A stretch of 35,346 bases of DNA, taken from Deinococcus aquatilis DSM 23025. Its GTDB lineage: Bacteria > Deinococcota > Deinococci > Deinococcales > Deinococcaceae. The DNA is taken from NCBI RefSeq assembly GCF_000378445.1, contig NZ_KB899741.1, positions 1 to 35,346 on the forward strand, given 5' to 3'. Below, in pieces: positions 24,661 through 32,230 of this stretch (position 1 is its first letter; each line of letters starts with the position of its first letter). Both the position numbers and the translations under genes were made by a program. The notes beneath the pieces were generated by a model. The model made no database searches, was not told the origin of the DNA, and was given only the letters and a program-made list of their open reading frames with translations.

Positions 24661-25356
24661 TTGGCAGAGAAAAAACGCTGGCAGGAGCGGTGTGATCGGG
24701 CGGAGCAGGATGCGCTGGGCTCCTACCAGCATGCCGTGGATCACGCGGTCAAGCGGTTTCGTATCTGGCACGCCGACCCCCCGACCGGTTACCTCGACAC
24801 CGAGAGCACGGGCCTCTCCGGGCAGGTGATCGATGTCGCGCTCGTTGACCGGGAGGGCGCAGTGCAGTTTCATAGCCGGGTGCGGCCTACAATGCCGATC
24901 GAGACGGACGCCCAGGCCGTACATGGACTGAGTGCCGCCGATCTGGTGGACGCGTCCAGCTGGCCGGAGGTGGCCGCCCAGTTGCGGCCCCTGCTGGTTG
25001 GACGGCGGATCGTTGCCTTCAACGCCGACTTCGATTGTGCCCGCCTGAAGACCTCGGACGAGGCACACGGGCTGGCTCCGCAGGACCATCCGCCCATCTG
25101 GCGTTGTGCAATGGATGCTTACGGCCCGCTGCACGGCGATTGGTTGGACTCCTACCACGGGGACTGGGGCTGGGCGTCACTGCTCGCGGCGTGCCGGCAC
25201 ATGGGTACCCCTCCGGAAGCATCCACCCACCAGGCCACTGGCGGCGCACAGGCCCTGGCCCAGTTGGTGAGGGCAGTGGCCGAGCGCGAGTGGCCCGCGA
25301 GGACTCTGGCTGACCTGCCGAAAGACTTCGTGGAATGGCCGGAGGATCAGGGTTGA
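24661..25356 (+). CDS. DEDDh 3'-5' exonuclease-like protein, lacks N-terminal domain
   Basis: 231 residues from TTG 24661; a TAG codon three codons earlier prevents a longer form. RNase-T/DnaQ-type fold: ExoI motif YLDTESTGL (D46, E48), ExoII FNADFDCARL (D125), and an ExoIII region THQATGGAQALAQLV with His 190. The Asp normally five residues after this His (H-x4-D) is Gly 195, so a catalytic metal ligand seems missing. The paralogue at 27560-28446 has an extra N-terminal domain of 75 residues; similarity begins at the KLAEK segment here, so this gene is probably 5'-truncated. Proteins of the family trim DNA or RNA 3' ends. Convergent with the DUF6766 gene. Confidence 0.7.
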   Translation: MAEKKRWQERCDRAEQDALGSYQHAVDHAVKRFRIWHADPPTGYLDTESTGLSGQVIDVALVDREGAVQFHSRVRPTMPIETDAQAVHGLSAADLVDASSWPEVAAQLRPLLVGRRIVAFNADFDCARLKTSDEAHGLAPQDHPPIWRCAMDAYGPLHGDWLDSYHGDWGWASLLAACRHMGTPPEASTHQATGGAQALAQLVRAVAEREWPARTLADLPKDFVEWPEDQG

Positions 25357-25372
25357 GGCGGGAAGCGCACGG

Positions 25373-26002
25373 TCACGCGTCTCCCGTTTTTTGATTGGGA
25401 TCAGACACGGCTTTGGACTGGGACGAGCCGATCTGACGCAGGAAGATCGTGAGGACAACAATGACCGCCACTGCCAGGAATTCGCTTTGCCAGTTCTGGA
25501 ACGATTCGAACCAGAAGACCGGTTCGTGCAGGAAGGCGACCAGGCTCTCTGCACCTTGCCCTCTGGCCTGCTGTTCCAAGCGGTCGGCTTGCCAGGAACT
25601 GTACAGGTGAAGGGTCAACGCCCCCACGAAGAGCCCGAGCAAGGCCATAGAAAGACTGTTGCGTCGCCAGAACCCGCGTGGAGCGGCGTCCGTCTGATTC
25701 CGTTCCTCTTCAGTTTGCTCGTCCGGAAAGGGGTTGGACTCGGCGGAGCCCCGCTGGCGCAGGTAGATGGTAAGGATGACGTAGGCGGCCATCTGCAAAA
25801 ATTCGCTCTCCCAGTTTTCAGCGGTGGTCGACCAGAAATGGGAGGTGGTGAGGTAGTGCGGCCAGGTCACGAGGTGCTGGTGTAGTTGCGCCAATTCTCC
25901 GTTATAGACAGCCCAGCCGGTGAGCGCCTGGGCCAGCCAGAACACCGCGAAGAGAACAACGAGCACCAAAGAAAGAGCGTTGTCCGTCCAGAAGCGCTTC
26001 AT
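25373..26002 (-). CDS. DUF6766-family membrane protein
   Basis: 209 residues with two similar halves. Each has a transmembrane segment near its N-terminus (LSLVLVVLFAVFWLAQALTG; LSMALLGLFVGALTLHLY), then FWSTTAENWESEFLQMAAYV or FWFESFQNWQSEFLAVAVIV and a second transmembrane segment ending in LRQRGSAES or LRQIGSSQS. The repeated NW[EQ]SEFL block is characteristic of DUF6766. Four membrane spans predicted; function unknown. No ribosome-binding site; TATAAC ends 7 nt before the ATG (26002), so the message is probably leaderless. Confidence 0.75.
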   Translation of the reverse strand: MKRFWTDNALSLVLVVLFAVFWLAQALTGWAVYNGELAQLHQHLVTWPHYLTTSHFWSTTAENWESEFLQMAAYVILTIYLRQRGSAESNPFPDEQTEEERNQTDAAPRGFWRRNSLSMALLGLFVGALTLHLYSSWQADRLEQQARGQGAESLVAFLHEPVFWFESFQNWQSEFLAVAVIVVLTIFLRQIGSSQSKAVSDPNQKTGDA

Positions 26003-26099
26003 AGTGGGGGTTATACCGGATAAATCGCGCTACAGGAGCATGCCAGTCGCCCCGCGCCCTCCACATGCTTTCACAGGACCAAAAATTCAAATCTTCCTC

Positions 26100-26162
26100 C
26101 CCCTGTCCGTCTTGGTCTCCTGCCTCGGCGGGCTACCCATTGCTCGAAAGGGAGTCTCCATG
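26100..26162 (+). repeat. Repeated 5' leader, copy 1
   Basis: CCCCTGTCCGTCTTGG, CTGCCTCGGCGGGCTACCCA and GGGAGTCTCCATG occur in the same order and spacing as at 29295-29357 (CCCCTGCCCGCCTTGG, CTGCTCCGGCGGGCTACCCA, AGGAGTCCCCATG). It ends with a ribosome-binding site and ATG. Downstream reading frames are short or broken, which suggests a conserved leader whose genes have decayed or been swapped. A weaker relative precedes the small gene at 31446. Confidence 0.6.
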
Positions 26163-26173
26163 ATGGTCCTCCT

Positions 26174-26260
26174 GTGCCCCTGTTCCGCCACTGCCCCAAG
26201 CCTGTGCCCCGCGCTATTGAGATGGACCAGCTTCTCCAGGGCTTCGCGACCGATCTGTGA
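26174..26260 (+). CDS. Very small open frame (28 aa)
   Basis: GTG 26174 begins MPLFRHCPKPVPRAIEMDQL and ends LQGFATDL with a TGA that overlaps the GTG of the following frame (26257). The overlap hints at a former operon of tiny genes. No family recognised; it may be a fragment. Confidence 0.25.
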   Translation: MPLFRHCPKPVPRAIEMDQLLQGFATDL

Positions 26261-26760
26261 ACCTGCCCCTGATCACCCCCTCCACGCCTTACCGGTTAGA
26301 GGGACACGAGCGGGCGTTCCTGGACGCCTTCGGAGGCACCAGCGCTGCCAAACTCAACGTGGGTCACCCCAGTGGCTTCGCTAGGTGCAGCACGCTCGCT
26401 CTGGATTGTCTGATTGGGGAGCCCTCGACTTTGGCGATGATCAAGGGCGAATCCGAGTCCAGATCTGCCCCGCCGCGCAGGGCCGCGCCTACCACGTGAA
26501 GAACGAAGCCGCCCATTTGTCAGCTACCCAGCAACCGACCGAACTCGTCGGGGACGCGCCCGGGTGGACTGTGCAAAATACCTCTGAAAGCCAAGCCCAA
26601 TCAGATGGTCGATGTGGTGGAGGTTCAGAAACATTCAGGCAGCACGCCGCTGCTGCACCTGAAGACCGAAGACACCTTGACAGTCACGGACATCACCTTG
26701 AAGTACCGCCGCCCCGCCTCCGCTGCCGATAGACTTTCTGGCCAGCCATTTATTCCTTGA
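26257..26760 (+). pseudogene. Unknown gene with two frameshifts
   Basis: The first frame (GTG 26257) encodes MNLPLITPSTPYRLEGHERA, FLDAFGG, SAAKLNVGHPSGFAR. The +2 frame then carries WGALDFGDDQGRIRVQICPA and AYHVKNEAAHLSATQQPTEL. The first frame resumes with MVDVVEVQKHSGSTPLLHLK and TEDTLTVTDITLKYRRP, ending at 26760. Each part has protein-like composition that its alternative frames lack, so I read this as one gene of about 165 residues broken by frameshifts near 26390 and 26580. Family not recognised. Confidence 0.4.
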
Positions 26761-26784
26761 ATTGTCTGGCACACTGATCTGGAC

Positions 26785-27303
26785 ATGACCGACCCTTATC
26801 TGACCCTTCAAGACCTGCGAGCCCGGGGCTGGAGCCTGGGCATGATCCAGGCCCTCTTGGGAGCTCACGATCATGAGCGCTGGACCAACAAACTCGGCCA
26901 TCAAGTCTCCAAGCCCGTCAAACTGTTTCTGACCACGCGGGTGGTGCAGCTGGAGGCCACAGAAGCGTTTACCCGCGCTCGAGAGCGTGCCTGTGCCCAG
27001 GGGGTGTTGATGCGCCAAGTGGCACAGACCCGCCGAGCTTGGGAAGCCCAAGCCGCAGCACGTTATGAGGCTCTTGCCCTTCCGGCTGTGCAGGTTCAGC
27101 GGTTCAAGGTGGAGGGGCACCCGGAGGACATAGAGCAACTCTGGCAGGTGCATCTGCGGGAGTTTTACCGGTGGCAGCGGCAACAGGAGCAGGTGCTGTC
27201 CGGCGTAACCCAAGCCCGGCGCAGAGGTGCACAGCAGCGGATGCTCCAGCGGTATCAGGCGGCGGTCAATCAAGCGTACGGCTGGAGTGAATCCAGCCAT
27301 TAA
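26785..27303 (+). CDS. Hypothetical protein with N-terminal 'ARGWT'-type helical domain
   Basis: 172 residues, MTDPYLTLQDLRARGWSLGM then IQALLGAHDHERWTNK. A short N-terminal motif (LxxLxARGWxxxxIxxLLG) found in many plasmid- and phage-borne Deinococcus proteins precedes a long helical, Gln/Arg-rich region (ARERACAQGVLMRQVAQTRR; RWQRQQEQVLSGVTQARRRG) that may form a coiled coil. The N-terminal motif resembles small DNA-associated domains, but I cannot name a function. The next gene starts inside its last codons (GTG 27287), and the exonuclease-like gene follows, so the three look like one operon. Confidence 0.65.
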   Translation: MTDPYLTLQDLRARGWSLGMIQALLGAHDHERWTNKLGHQVSKPVKLFLTTRVVQLEATEAFTRARERACAQGVLMRQVAQTRRAWEAQAAARYEALALPAVQVQRFKVEGHPEDIEQLWQVHLREFYRWQRQQEQVLSGVTQARRRGAQQRMLQRYQAAVNQAYGWSESSH

Positions 27304-27563
27304 TCCCTGAATCCCTGCTCTGGCCCGCGCTTGAGCGGGCAGAGGAGCTGCCCCACATCCCCAAAGACAAAATCCTCACTTACCATCAGACCCACCCCCC
27401 GGACCTCGCCACCGCCGATGACCTGAAGCTCGAAGGCCGGCAACCCGCCGATGACCAGAAAGTCGCCGCCCTCTTCAAGCTCCGGAGGGGCGACATGGAA
27501 CTGCTCACGGGCCTGTTCCATCGAGTAGACGCCGTGCCTCTAAAGGTGAAGGAAGAGGCATGA
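27287..27563 (+). pseudogene. Small gene of ~91 codons with a one-base frameshift near its start
   Basis: GTG 27287 gives MNPAINP, then a stop; shifting one base at the CCC run (27305-27307) gives ESLLWPALERAEELPHIPKD, KILTYHQTHPPDLATADDLK, LEGRQPADDQKVAALFKLRR and GDMELLTGLFHRVDAVPLKV, ending with a TGA that overlaps the next ATG (27560). The downstream frame has no canonical start of its own. Either a real mutation, a sequencing error, or frameshifted expression. A clearly related fragment exists at 13800-13950. The position between two operon genes and the overlaps support a real gene. Function unknown. Confidence 0.55.
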
Positions 27564-28446
27564 GCCTGCCCGTGCATGAGCAGATTCCGGAAGGACTGAA
27601 TCACCCCACTGGCCTGAAACATCAGGGCCTGGTGCCGGTGGGCCAACCGGTCGCCGAGTACCGGTACCGCACCCGCAAGGGCTATCTCACCTGCGATCTG
27701 TACGACGTGACGCAAATGCGGCCAGTCGATCCGATGCGAGTGGCCGCAGGTCTCCAGGCCACCGAGACCCGGAAGTTGGCAGAGAAAGCCCGCCGACAGG
27801 CTGCATGCGACTAGGCTGAACAGGACGCCCTGAAGATGTACCAACACGCGGTGGATCACGCAGTCAAGCGCTTCCGATTCTGGTATGACGATCTTCAGAC
27901 CGGATACTTGAACACCGAGACGACTGGCCTCTCCGGACAGGTGATTGAGGTTGCCCTGGTGGACCGGCACGGGCACCTGCAGTTTTATAGCAAAGTCCGG
28001 CCCACGATTCCGGTGGAGCCAGAGGCGCAGGCCGTGCATGATCTCAGTGACGCGGAACTCGCAGACGCCCCCAGTTGGACAGAGGTGATCAGGCAGGTGC
28101 GTCCCCTGCTTGCGCGCCGCCGCATCGTAGCCTACAACGCTGACTTCGACCGGGCACGGCTCAAAACCTCGGACGAGGCGCATGGGCTGACTCCGCAGGA
28201 CCATCCACCCATCTGGCGCTGCGCGATGGACGCTTACGGCCCGCTGCACGGCGATTGGTCGGAGTACCCCGCGGACTGTTGCTGGACGTCGCTGCTCGCG
28301 GCGTGTCGTCAGATGGGTGTTCCTCCGGAAGCACCCACCGGGCGCTGGGCGGCGTACAGGCCCTGGCCCGGCTGGTAACTGCCGTGGCCGAGCGCGACTG
28401 GCCCGCGATGACGCTGGCCGACCTACCGAAAGACTTCATGGAGTAG
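27560..28446 (+). pseudogene. Two-domain DEDDh exonuclease-like gene, disabled by amber stop and frameshift
   Basis: ATG 27560 (GGAAGAGG upstream) opens an N-terminal domain: SLPVHEQIPEGLNHPTGLKH, QGLVPVGQPVAEYRYRTRKG, YLTCDLYDVTQMRP. The same domain occurs alone at 33482. A TAG at 27812-27814 replaces the Arg of CDRAEQ seen in the paralogue at 24661. The frame continues with YLNTETTGLSGQVIEVALVD (ExoI; first Asp replaced by Asn), YNADFDRARL (ExoII) up to PPEAP; then a 4-nt loss shifts the end, HRALGGVQALARLV ... LPKDFME, into another frame, finishing at 28446. As in the paralogue, the last catalytic Asp is Gly. Protein and DNA identity with 24661-25356 is high, indicating duplication. Confidence 0.7.
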
Positions 28447-28579
28447 CCCGAAGAGTGAGGGGCTGGCAATCATCTGAGATGCGAACTGTGTTCTGAGCGC
28501 CCGTACTTGGCACATTGTTTTGACAAGCAATGGTTGATTTATCTCACGCTTCATACCACCACGCTGGGCACACTCAGGC

Positions 28580-29263
28580 ATGAAACCCTGGATGGCCTAC
28601 GTCGTACTTCTGGCTTGCGCTTCAGCGGCAAACGCTGAGCAGTATGTTGTCTCCACCGACTTTCATCCCTCCCAACCCGCAACGTTCCGGGTCAGTCTGA
28701 ATGGTCAAACCCTGCTGCTGCACCGTGCTGCAGACGGCAACATGGACATCACGCCCTGGGTCAAGACCGGCAAGAATACCCTGACGGTCGATGTTGATCC
28801 TGGAAAAAACGAGAACAAGTTCTCCAAAAGCACCTTGACGCTTGGCGCAGGGCAGGACGGGAAGTGGCGCACGCTCTTTAAAAAGGATTCCGACGTGAAT
28901 ACCAAAGCGGGCACCAGCACGTTTGTCTTCATGGCACAGCCGTCCACCACTGCTAAACCTGGGAAAGTAAGCCTGTTCGGTAAGTTTCATCCCTCCCAAC
29001 CCGTTCAGTTCGATATTGCGCTGAATGGAGAGAACGTGAGCAGTCTGGACAGTGACGGCAATTTTGATCTGACGCCCTTTCTGAAACCTGGAAAGAACGT
29101 TGTAGTGGTGAAGTACGGTGCGTCGCAGACGAAAAACCAGTTTTCACAGAGCACCCTGACAATTGGAGAACAGGTAGGGAATAAATGGGTCAGCCTCTTT
29201 AAATGGGGGGTGGGCCACTGGGATACCCAAGCAGGCTCCGTCACCTTCCCGATCTACCGCTGA
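28580..29263 (+). CDS. Secreted protein made of two tandem ~95-residue beta domains
   Basis: 227 residues with a signal peptide (MKPWMAYVVLLACASAANA-EQ). Two repeats follow: FHPSQPATFRVSLNGQTLLL, DGNMDITPWVKTGKNTLTVD, NENKFSKSTLTLGAGQDGKW and FHPSQPVQFDIALNGENVSS, DGNFDLTPFLKPGKNVVVVK, TKNQFSQSTLTIGEQVGNKW. The pattern (N-G, D-[IL]-T-P-[WF], K-x-G-K-N-x-[LV]-x-V) is that of a jelly-roll or galactose-binding-like sandwich with a surface loop. Ligand unknown. The ATG at 28580 has only a weak AGG upstream. It stands alone among decayed genes. Confidence 0.7.
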   Translation: MKPWMAYVVLLACASAANAEQYVVSTDFHPSQPATFRVSLNGQTLLLHRAADGNMDITPWVKTGKNTLTVDVDPGKNENKFSKSTLTLGAGQDGKWRTLFKKDSDVNTKAGTSTFVFMAQPSTTAKPGKVSLFGKFHPSQPVQFDIALNGENVSSLDSDGNFDLTPFLKPGKNVVVVKYGASQTKNQFSQSTLTIGEQVGNKWVSLFKWGVGHWDTQAGSVTFPIYR

Positions 29264-29294
29264 TTGAGATCCCGCTCACAACTCATCCGCTCTA

Positions 29295-29357
29295 CCCCTG
29301 CCCGCCTTGGCCTTCTGCTCCGGCGGGCTACCCATGGCCCTGAAAGGAGTCCCCATG
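29295..29357 (+). repeat. Repeated 5' leader, copy 2
   Basis: Matches 26100-26162 along its length, including CGGCGGGCTACCCA and the GGAGT[C/T][C/T]CCATG end. The frame that follows, MTERDVCACAAGQERS, stops after 16 codons, so the gene behind this leader has been lost or replaced. Confidence 0.6.
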
Positions 29358-29412
29358 ACTGAGCGTGACGTCTGTGCTTGTGCCGCAGGTCAAGAACGAT
29401 CTTGAAACTTCG

Positions 29413-29628
29413 TTACACCCAAGTGAAAGCTGTCCACGGAAGACCGACATTCAGGGGCCGCGCCAAGCGAATGACGCGTCCATCCGCCGCTTCCCAGATC
29501 TCGACGTCCTGCTCCGGTTGCCCCCAGCGGCCACGGCTTGGATAGCGGTCGACCCGGTGGATCAGCAGGACAACCACGCCGTCGATATCGAGGGTCACCT
29601 CGGTTCCAGTATGGGCTTGTACCTGCAT
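29413..29628 (-). CDS. Small hypothetical beta-rich protein (71 aa)
   Basis: From ATG 29628: MQVQAHTGTEVTLDIDGVVV, LLIHRVDRYPSRGRWGQPEQ, DVEIWEAADGRVIRLARPLN. Alternating hydrophobic residues and an acidic-aromatic pattern suggest a small beta-barrel. A GTG at 29700 would add 24 residues of poorer quality. No family recognised; the opposite strand has a longer open frame with weaker composition. Confidence 0.4.
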   Translation of the reverse strand: MQVQAHTGTEVTLDIDGVVVLLIHRVDRYPSRGRWGQPEQDVEIWEAADGRVIRLARPLNVGLPWTAFTWV

Positions 29629-29763
29629 GATGGGATCAGAACACAGCAAGCTGACGCTGACCAGAGGCCAGCATTGAGGCAGTAACGAGAAAATCCTCAC
29701 TTTGCGTTATCTTTCCCTCAGTACGCTGCGCTGAACTCTGCTCATGCTCACGCTTGGACTTGG

Positions 29764-30906
29764 GTGTGCAGCGTTGAGTCGCCCCATCCTGAACGCTTCC
29801 TCCCTGGGTGTGATCTCATAACAAATCCCCTACCCCCGCCCCACGCCCAAGGTCAGATTGAAGCGGTCAATGTTCGGGCCTGTGGTCTGCTGGAACGAAC
29901 TTCAGAAGAATTGAGTGGCCGGCTGTTCGGCAGCTTGCTGGTTGATAGCGGACAGTCCAGCTTTCAAGCGGTCTTTGAACAGGCGTTTGAGACGCGTCTT
30001 CCTCAGCGCTTGGAAACAGAACTCCCACGGGGCAACGATCCTGCGCTGCCCGTTGTGCTCGATTTGATGGTGTCTAGAGAGGGTCAGTCTAGGCACTGCC
30101 GCCTGACGGTGACCGAGCTCCGCCAGCACGAGTCCACATCAGTATCGGCGCTTGCTCCTGACCAAGGCACGGCGGAATTAGAGACCGTGATCATGACCTT
30201 CATTCAGCAACTCCACTTGCCTTTGGCACGCGCCATGAATTTCTTGGCTGTCTTACGGCGCCTCCTCGGGGCACAGGAGGCAGCGGTGAGCCGGCCCCTG
30301 ACCCAGACCGAGCAGGCGATTCAGAGCTTGGTCACCCTGGCGGCATCCGTCGAACGGTATATGAAAGTGCGCCAATTGCGGGGTCACATTCGTACCGTGG
30401 ACCTCAACCAAGTTTGGCGGGAGGTGCTTCGGGACGCGCGGCCGTTGATGGTCGACCGGAACGTGCAAGTGCCCCATGCCCCCCTGTCTGTCCTCCAGTG
30501 CGATCCTCAGGCGCTGGTGGTGATCTTGGGCGAGTATCTGAACAACGCGCTGAAGTTCACCAAAAGTCGAGCTGAAGCGCGCATCCATCTCCACATCCAA
30601 GAGACGCTCACGGAGTATCAACTGGGGCTTCAGGACAATGGGGTAGGGTTCGCCCTGCCACAGGTGGGCAAACTCTTCCAGATGTTTGGGCGGCTGCATC
30701 CATCGAAGACCTATGAAGGCTCGGGGGTGGGGTTGGCGAGTGCGCGCCGAACCGCGGAGCAGTTTGGCGGCCGGGTGTGGGCGCAGGGCCAAGTGGATGA
30801 CGGGGCCACGTTTGGGTGGCTTGGCCCAAGCAACCGCACGCTCAGCACCGTACGACGGCCGCTTCAGAAGTGCAGTAGATCGCGCTGCAGGGTAGCTGCA
30901 GGGTAA
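29764..30906 (+). CDS. PAS-domain sensor histidine kinase with atypical H box
   Basis: 380 residues from GTG 29764 (start uncertain). Residues of about 20-120 (GQIEAVNVRACGLLERTSEE, LSGRLFGSLLVDSGQSSFQA, RHCRLTVTELRQ) match a PAS fold. The H box region reads FIQQLHLPLARAMNFLAVLR where relatives have SHDLxTPL: a His is present, but the acidic residue after it is Leu. The ATPase domain is normal: N box EYLNNALKFT, G1 DNGVGFALP, LFQMFGRLHPSKTYEGSGVG and LASARRTAEQFGG. Autophosphorylation is therefore less certain than ATP binding. No response regulator adjacent. Related in design to the kinase at 7533-8846 but not a close copy. Confidence 0.75.
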   Translation: MCSVESPHPERFLPGCDLITNPLPPPHAQGQIEAVNVRACGLLERTSEELSGRLFGSLLVDSGQSSFQAVFEQAFETRLPQRLETELPRGNDPALPVVLDLMVSREGQSRHCRLTVTELRQHESTSVSALAPDQGTAELETVIMTFIQQLHLPLARAMNFLAVLRRLLGAQEAAVSRPLTQTEQAIQSLVTLAASVERYMKVRQLRGHIRTVDLNQVWREVLRDARPLMVDRNVQVPHAPLSVLQCDPQALVVILGEYLNNALKFTKSRAEARIHLHIQETLTEYQLGLQDNGVGFALPQVGKLFQMFGRLHPSKTYEGSGVGLASARRTAEQFGGRVWAQGQVDDGATFGWLGPSNRTLSTVRRPLQKCSRSRCRVAAG

Positions 30907-30990
30907 AGGTGGTCTTGTGATCAGGCTGAGGGATAACAATACCCTGCTGTTCTGAACTCCTGACAACTCAACCCACAACTGTCCTGATCT

Positions 30991-31377
30991 TTACCGCTTG
31001 CGGGAGACACGCCACTCCCAGAGCAGGGCAGCGAGAGGAATGATGTGCAACCGCAGCAGGTTGGACACAATGATGTCCGTACCCGAACCATCAAAGCCCC
31101 AACTCCAGAGCAACAACAGTAGCGAGGCGACCAGCGCACCCGGTCGCCAGCCCACCAACCAGAAGACGGGAAACAGGAGCAACGGCAAGATCACCAGGCC
31201 GCCCAAGATCAGGATGAAGACCAGGCCCCCCAGCCCTTCCATCAGGGTCTTGCTGCCGAACAGGATGCTCCCGAAGAACCAGAGGCCGGGCAGGAGGCAG
31301 ACCACCGTACCCAACAGGCGCAACCAGAGGGGCATTCCTGGTGGGCGAGGTGGCGGGGGTGGGTCAGGCCAGGTCAT
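30991..31377 (-). CDS. Small membrane protein of unknown function
   Basis: 128 residues, MTWPDPPPPPRPPGMPLWLR followed by three or four hydrophobic segments (LLGTVVCLLPGLWFFGSILF, GGLVFILILGGLVILPLLLF, PGALVASLLLLLWSWGF, LHIIPLAALLWEW) and a basic tail (RVSRKR). The proline-rich start precedes the first span. No family recognised. Confidence 0.6.
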   Translation of the reverse strand: MTWPDPPPPPRPPGMPLWLRLLGTVVCLLPGLWFFGSILFGSKTLMEGLGGLVFILILGGLVILPLLLFPVFWLVGWRPGALVASLLLLLWSWGFDGSGTDIIVSNLLRLHIIPLAALLWEWRVSRKR

Positions 31378-31445
31378 GAGTCAAGATACGCACCCGCTGA
31401 CGGTCTCGCTGGGCGGATTGCCCGACAGCCCACTCAGGAGACTCC

Positions 31446-31589
31446 GTGAGCGATCCGAAACCCAAGCCGTCATTCATTCCCGACACCTCCCGCTTGCTGG
31501 CCGTGTTCAGCGGGATCCCGCTCAAGAGCCGGCTGGCCCTGGAACTGGCAGAGCTTCGCCAAGCGGGCGACCCGTCCGAGAGCAGATGA
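31446..31589 (+). CDS. Small protein (47 aa)
   Basis: GTG 31446, with AGGAG 5 nt upstream, encodes MSDPKPKPSFIPDTSRLLAV, FSGIPLKSRLALELAELRQA and GDPSESR. An amphipathic helix (SRLALELAELRQ) dominates the C-terminal half. The leader (GGCGGATTGCCC ... AGGAGACTCCGTG) resembles the repeated leaders at 26100 and 29295. Unknown function; overlooked easily because of its size. Confidence 0.4.
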   Translation: MSDPKPKPSFIPDTSRLLAVFSGIPLKSRLALELAELRQAGDPSESR

Positions 31590-31623
31590 TGGCGTCAAAG
31601 GTGGCACTGCGCTGAGTCCAGTC

Positions 31624-31839
31624 TTGGGCGAGCGCGAGGGCCTGAGTGCGCCCGAGGTCAGTGAGTGGAGCGTCGTAACGGCCTTTATGGACGCCTTCCA
31701 GATCGCCGCGAGACTGCCCAGGCCGTGTCAGCGTCAGAGCAAAATGTTCCAGCGCTGTGCGGTCTTAGAGTCCCTTTTTTCCGCTCTCTCTCATCCCTTC
31801 GAGGCGCGTTCTGCCCTGCCCGTCTTCAATCCCTTCTAG
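31624..31839 (+). CDS. Doubtful small frame
   Basis: TTG 31624 gives MGEREGLSAPEVSEWSVVTA and FMDAFQIAARLPRPCQRQSK. The first 40 residues look protein-like; the later part less so. It may be the continuation of the 31446 gene after a frameshift, since the two frames lie close together with no good start between them. Confidence 0.25.
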   Translation: MGEREGLSAPEVSEWSVVTAFMDAFQIAARLPRPCQRQSKMFQRCAVLESLFSALSHPFEARSALPVFNPF

Positions 31840-31855
31840 GCTCTCAACGAAGCTG

Positions 31856-32119
31856 CTACCGTTTCCACAAGTTTTGGTTGCGTTGTTCGATCACGGGTTC
31901 CATCAGTCGCCAGAACTCCTCGACGGTGCGCGCTGTCAACATCCGCGTGGGCAATGTCTGACGCACGTAGTCCTCCAGCTGGCCCCGCAGGATCCACTGT
32001 TCTCCGTCGCTCCAGCATGTCACCTGCACGCCCTGATGCTGCAGGGCCGTCATGGTCGGCCGACTTCGGCGGGGAAGTAAAGTGAGCGCTTCACTCAGCG
32101 CAACTTGAACGGTGGTCAC
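31856..32119 (-). CDS. Small paralogue A of a tandem pair (87 aa)
   Basis: GTG 32119 follows GAGGGA. The protein reads MTTVQVALSEALTLLPRRSR, PTMTALQHQGVQVTCWSDGE, QWILRGQLEDYVRQTLPTRM and ARTVEEFWRLMEPVIEQR. It aligns with the gene at 32231-32500 over its whole length (VQVxLSxAL, PT[MI]TALxxQxVxVxCW, QWILRGQ[LF]E, VxExWxL). Conservation between tandem copies shows that both are real genes. Function unknown; soluble, alpha/beta composition. Confidence 0.6.
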   Translation of the reverse strand: MTTVQVALSEALTLLPRRSRPTMTALQHQGVQVTCWSDGEQWILRGQLEDYVRQTLPTRMLTARTVEEFWRLMEPVIEQRNQNLWKR

Positions 32120-32230
32120 TCCCTCAGCCTGTCAGTTTTGTGCGGTCAAGATTGCAACCCAAACAAATCCCTTCGAGGAGCAGTCCGTATGTCCAGCCTA
32201 TGCAGACTTGAATCTTTGCCCTGAGGACCG

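Noticed and set aside
29365..29685. 106-codon plus-strand frame after leader copy 2
   Set aside because: It is not in frame with the leader's ATG, and the opposite-strand 71-aa frame has better protein character.
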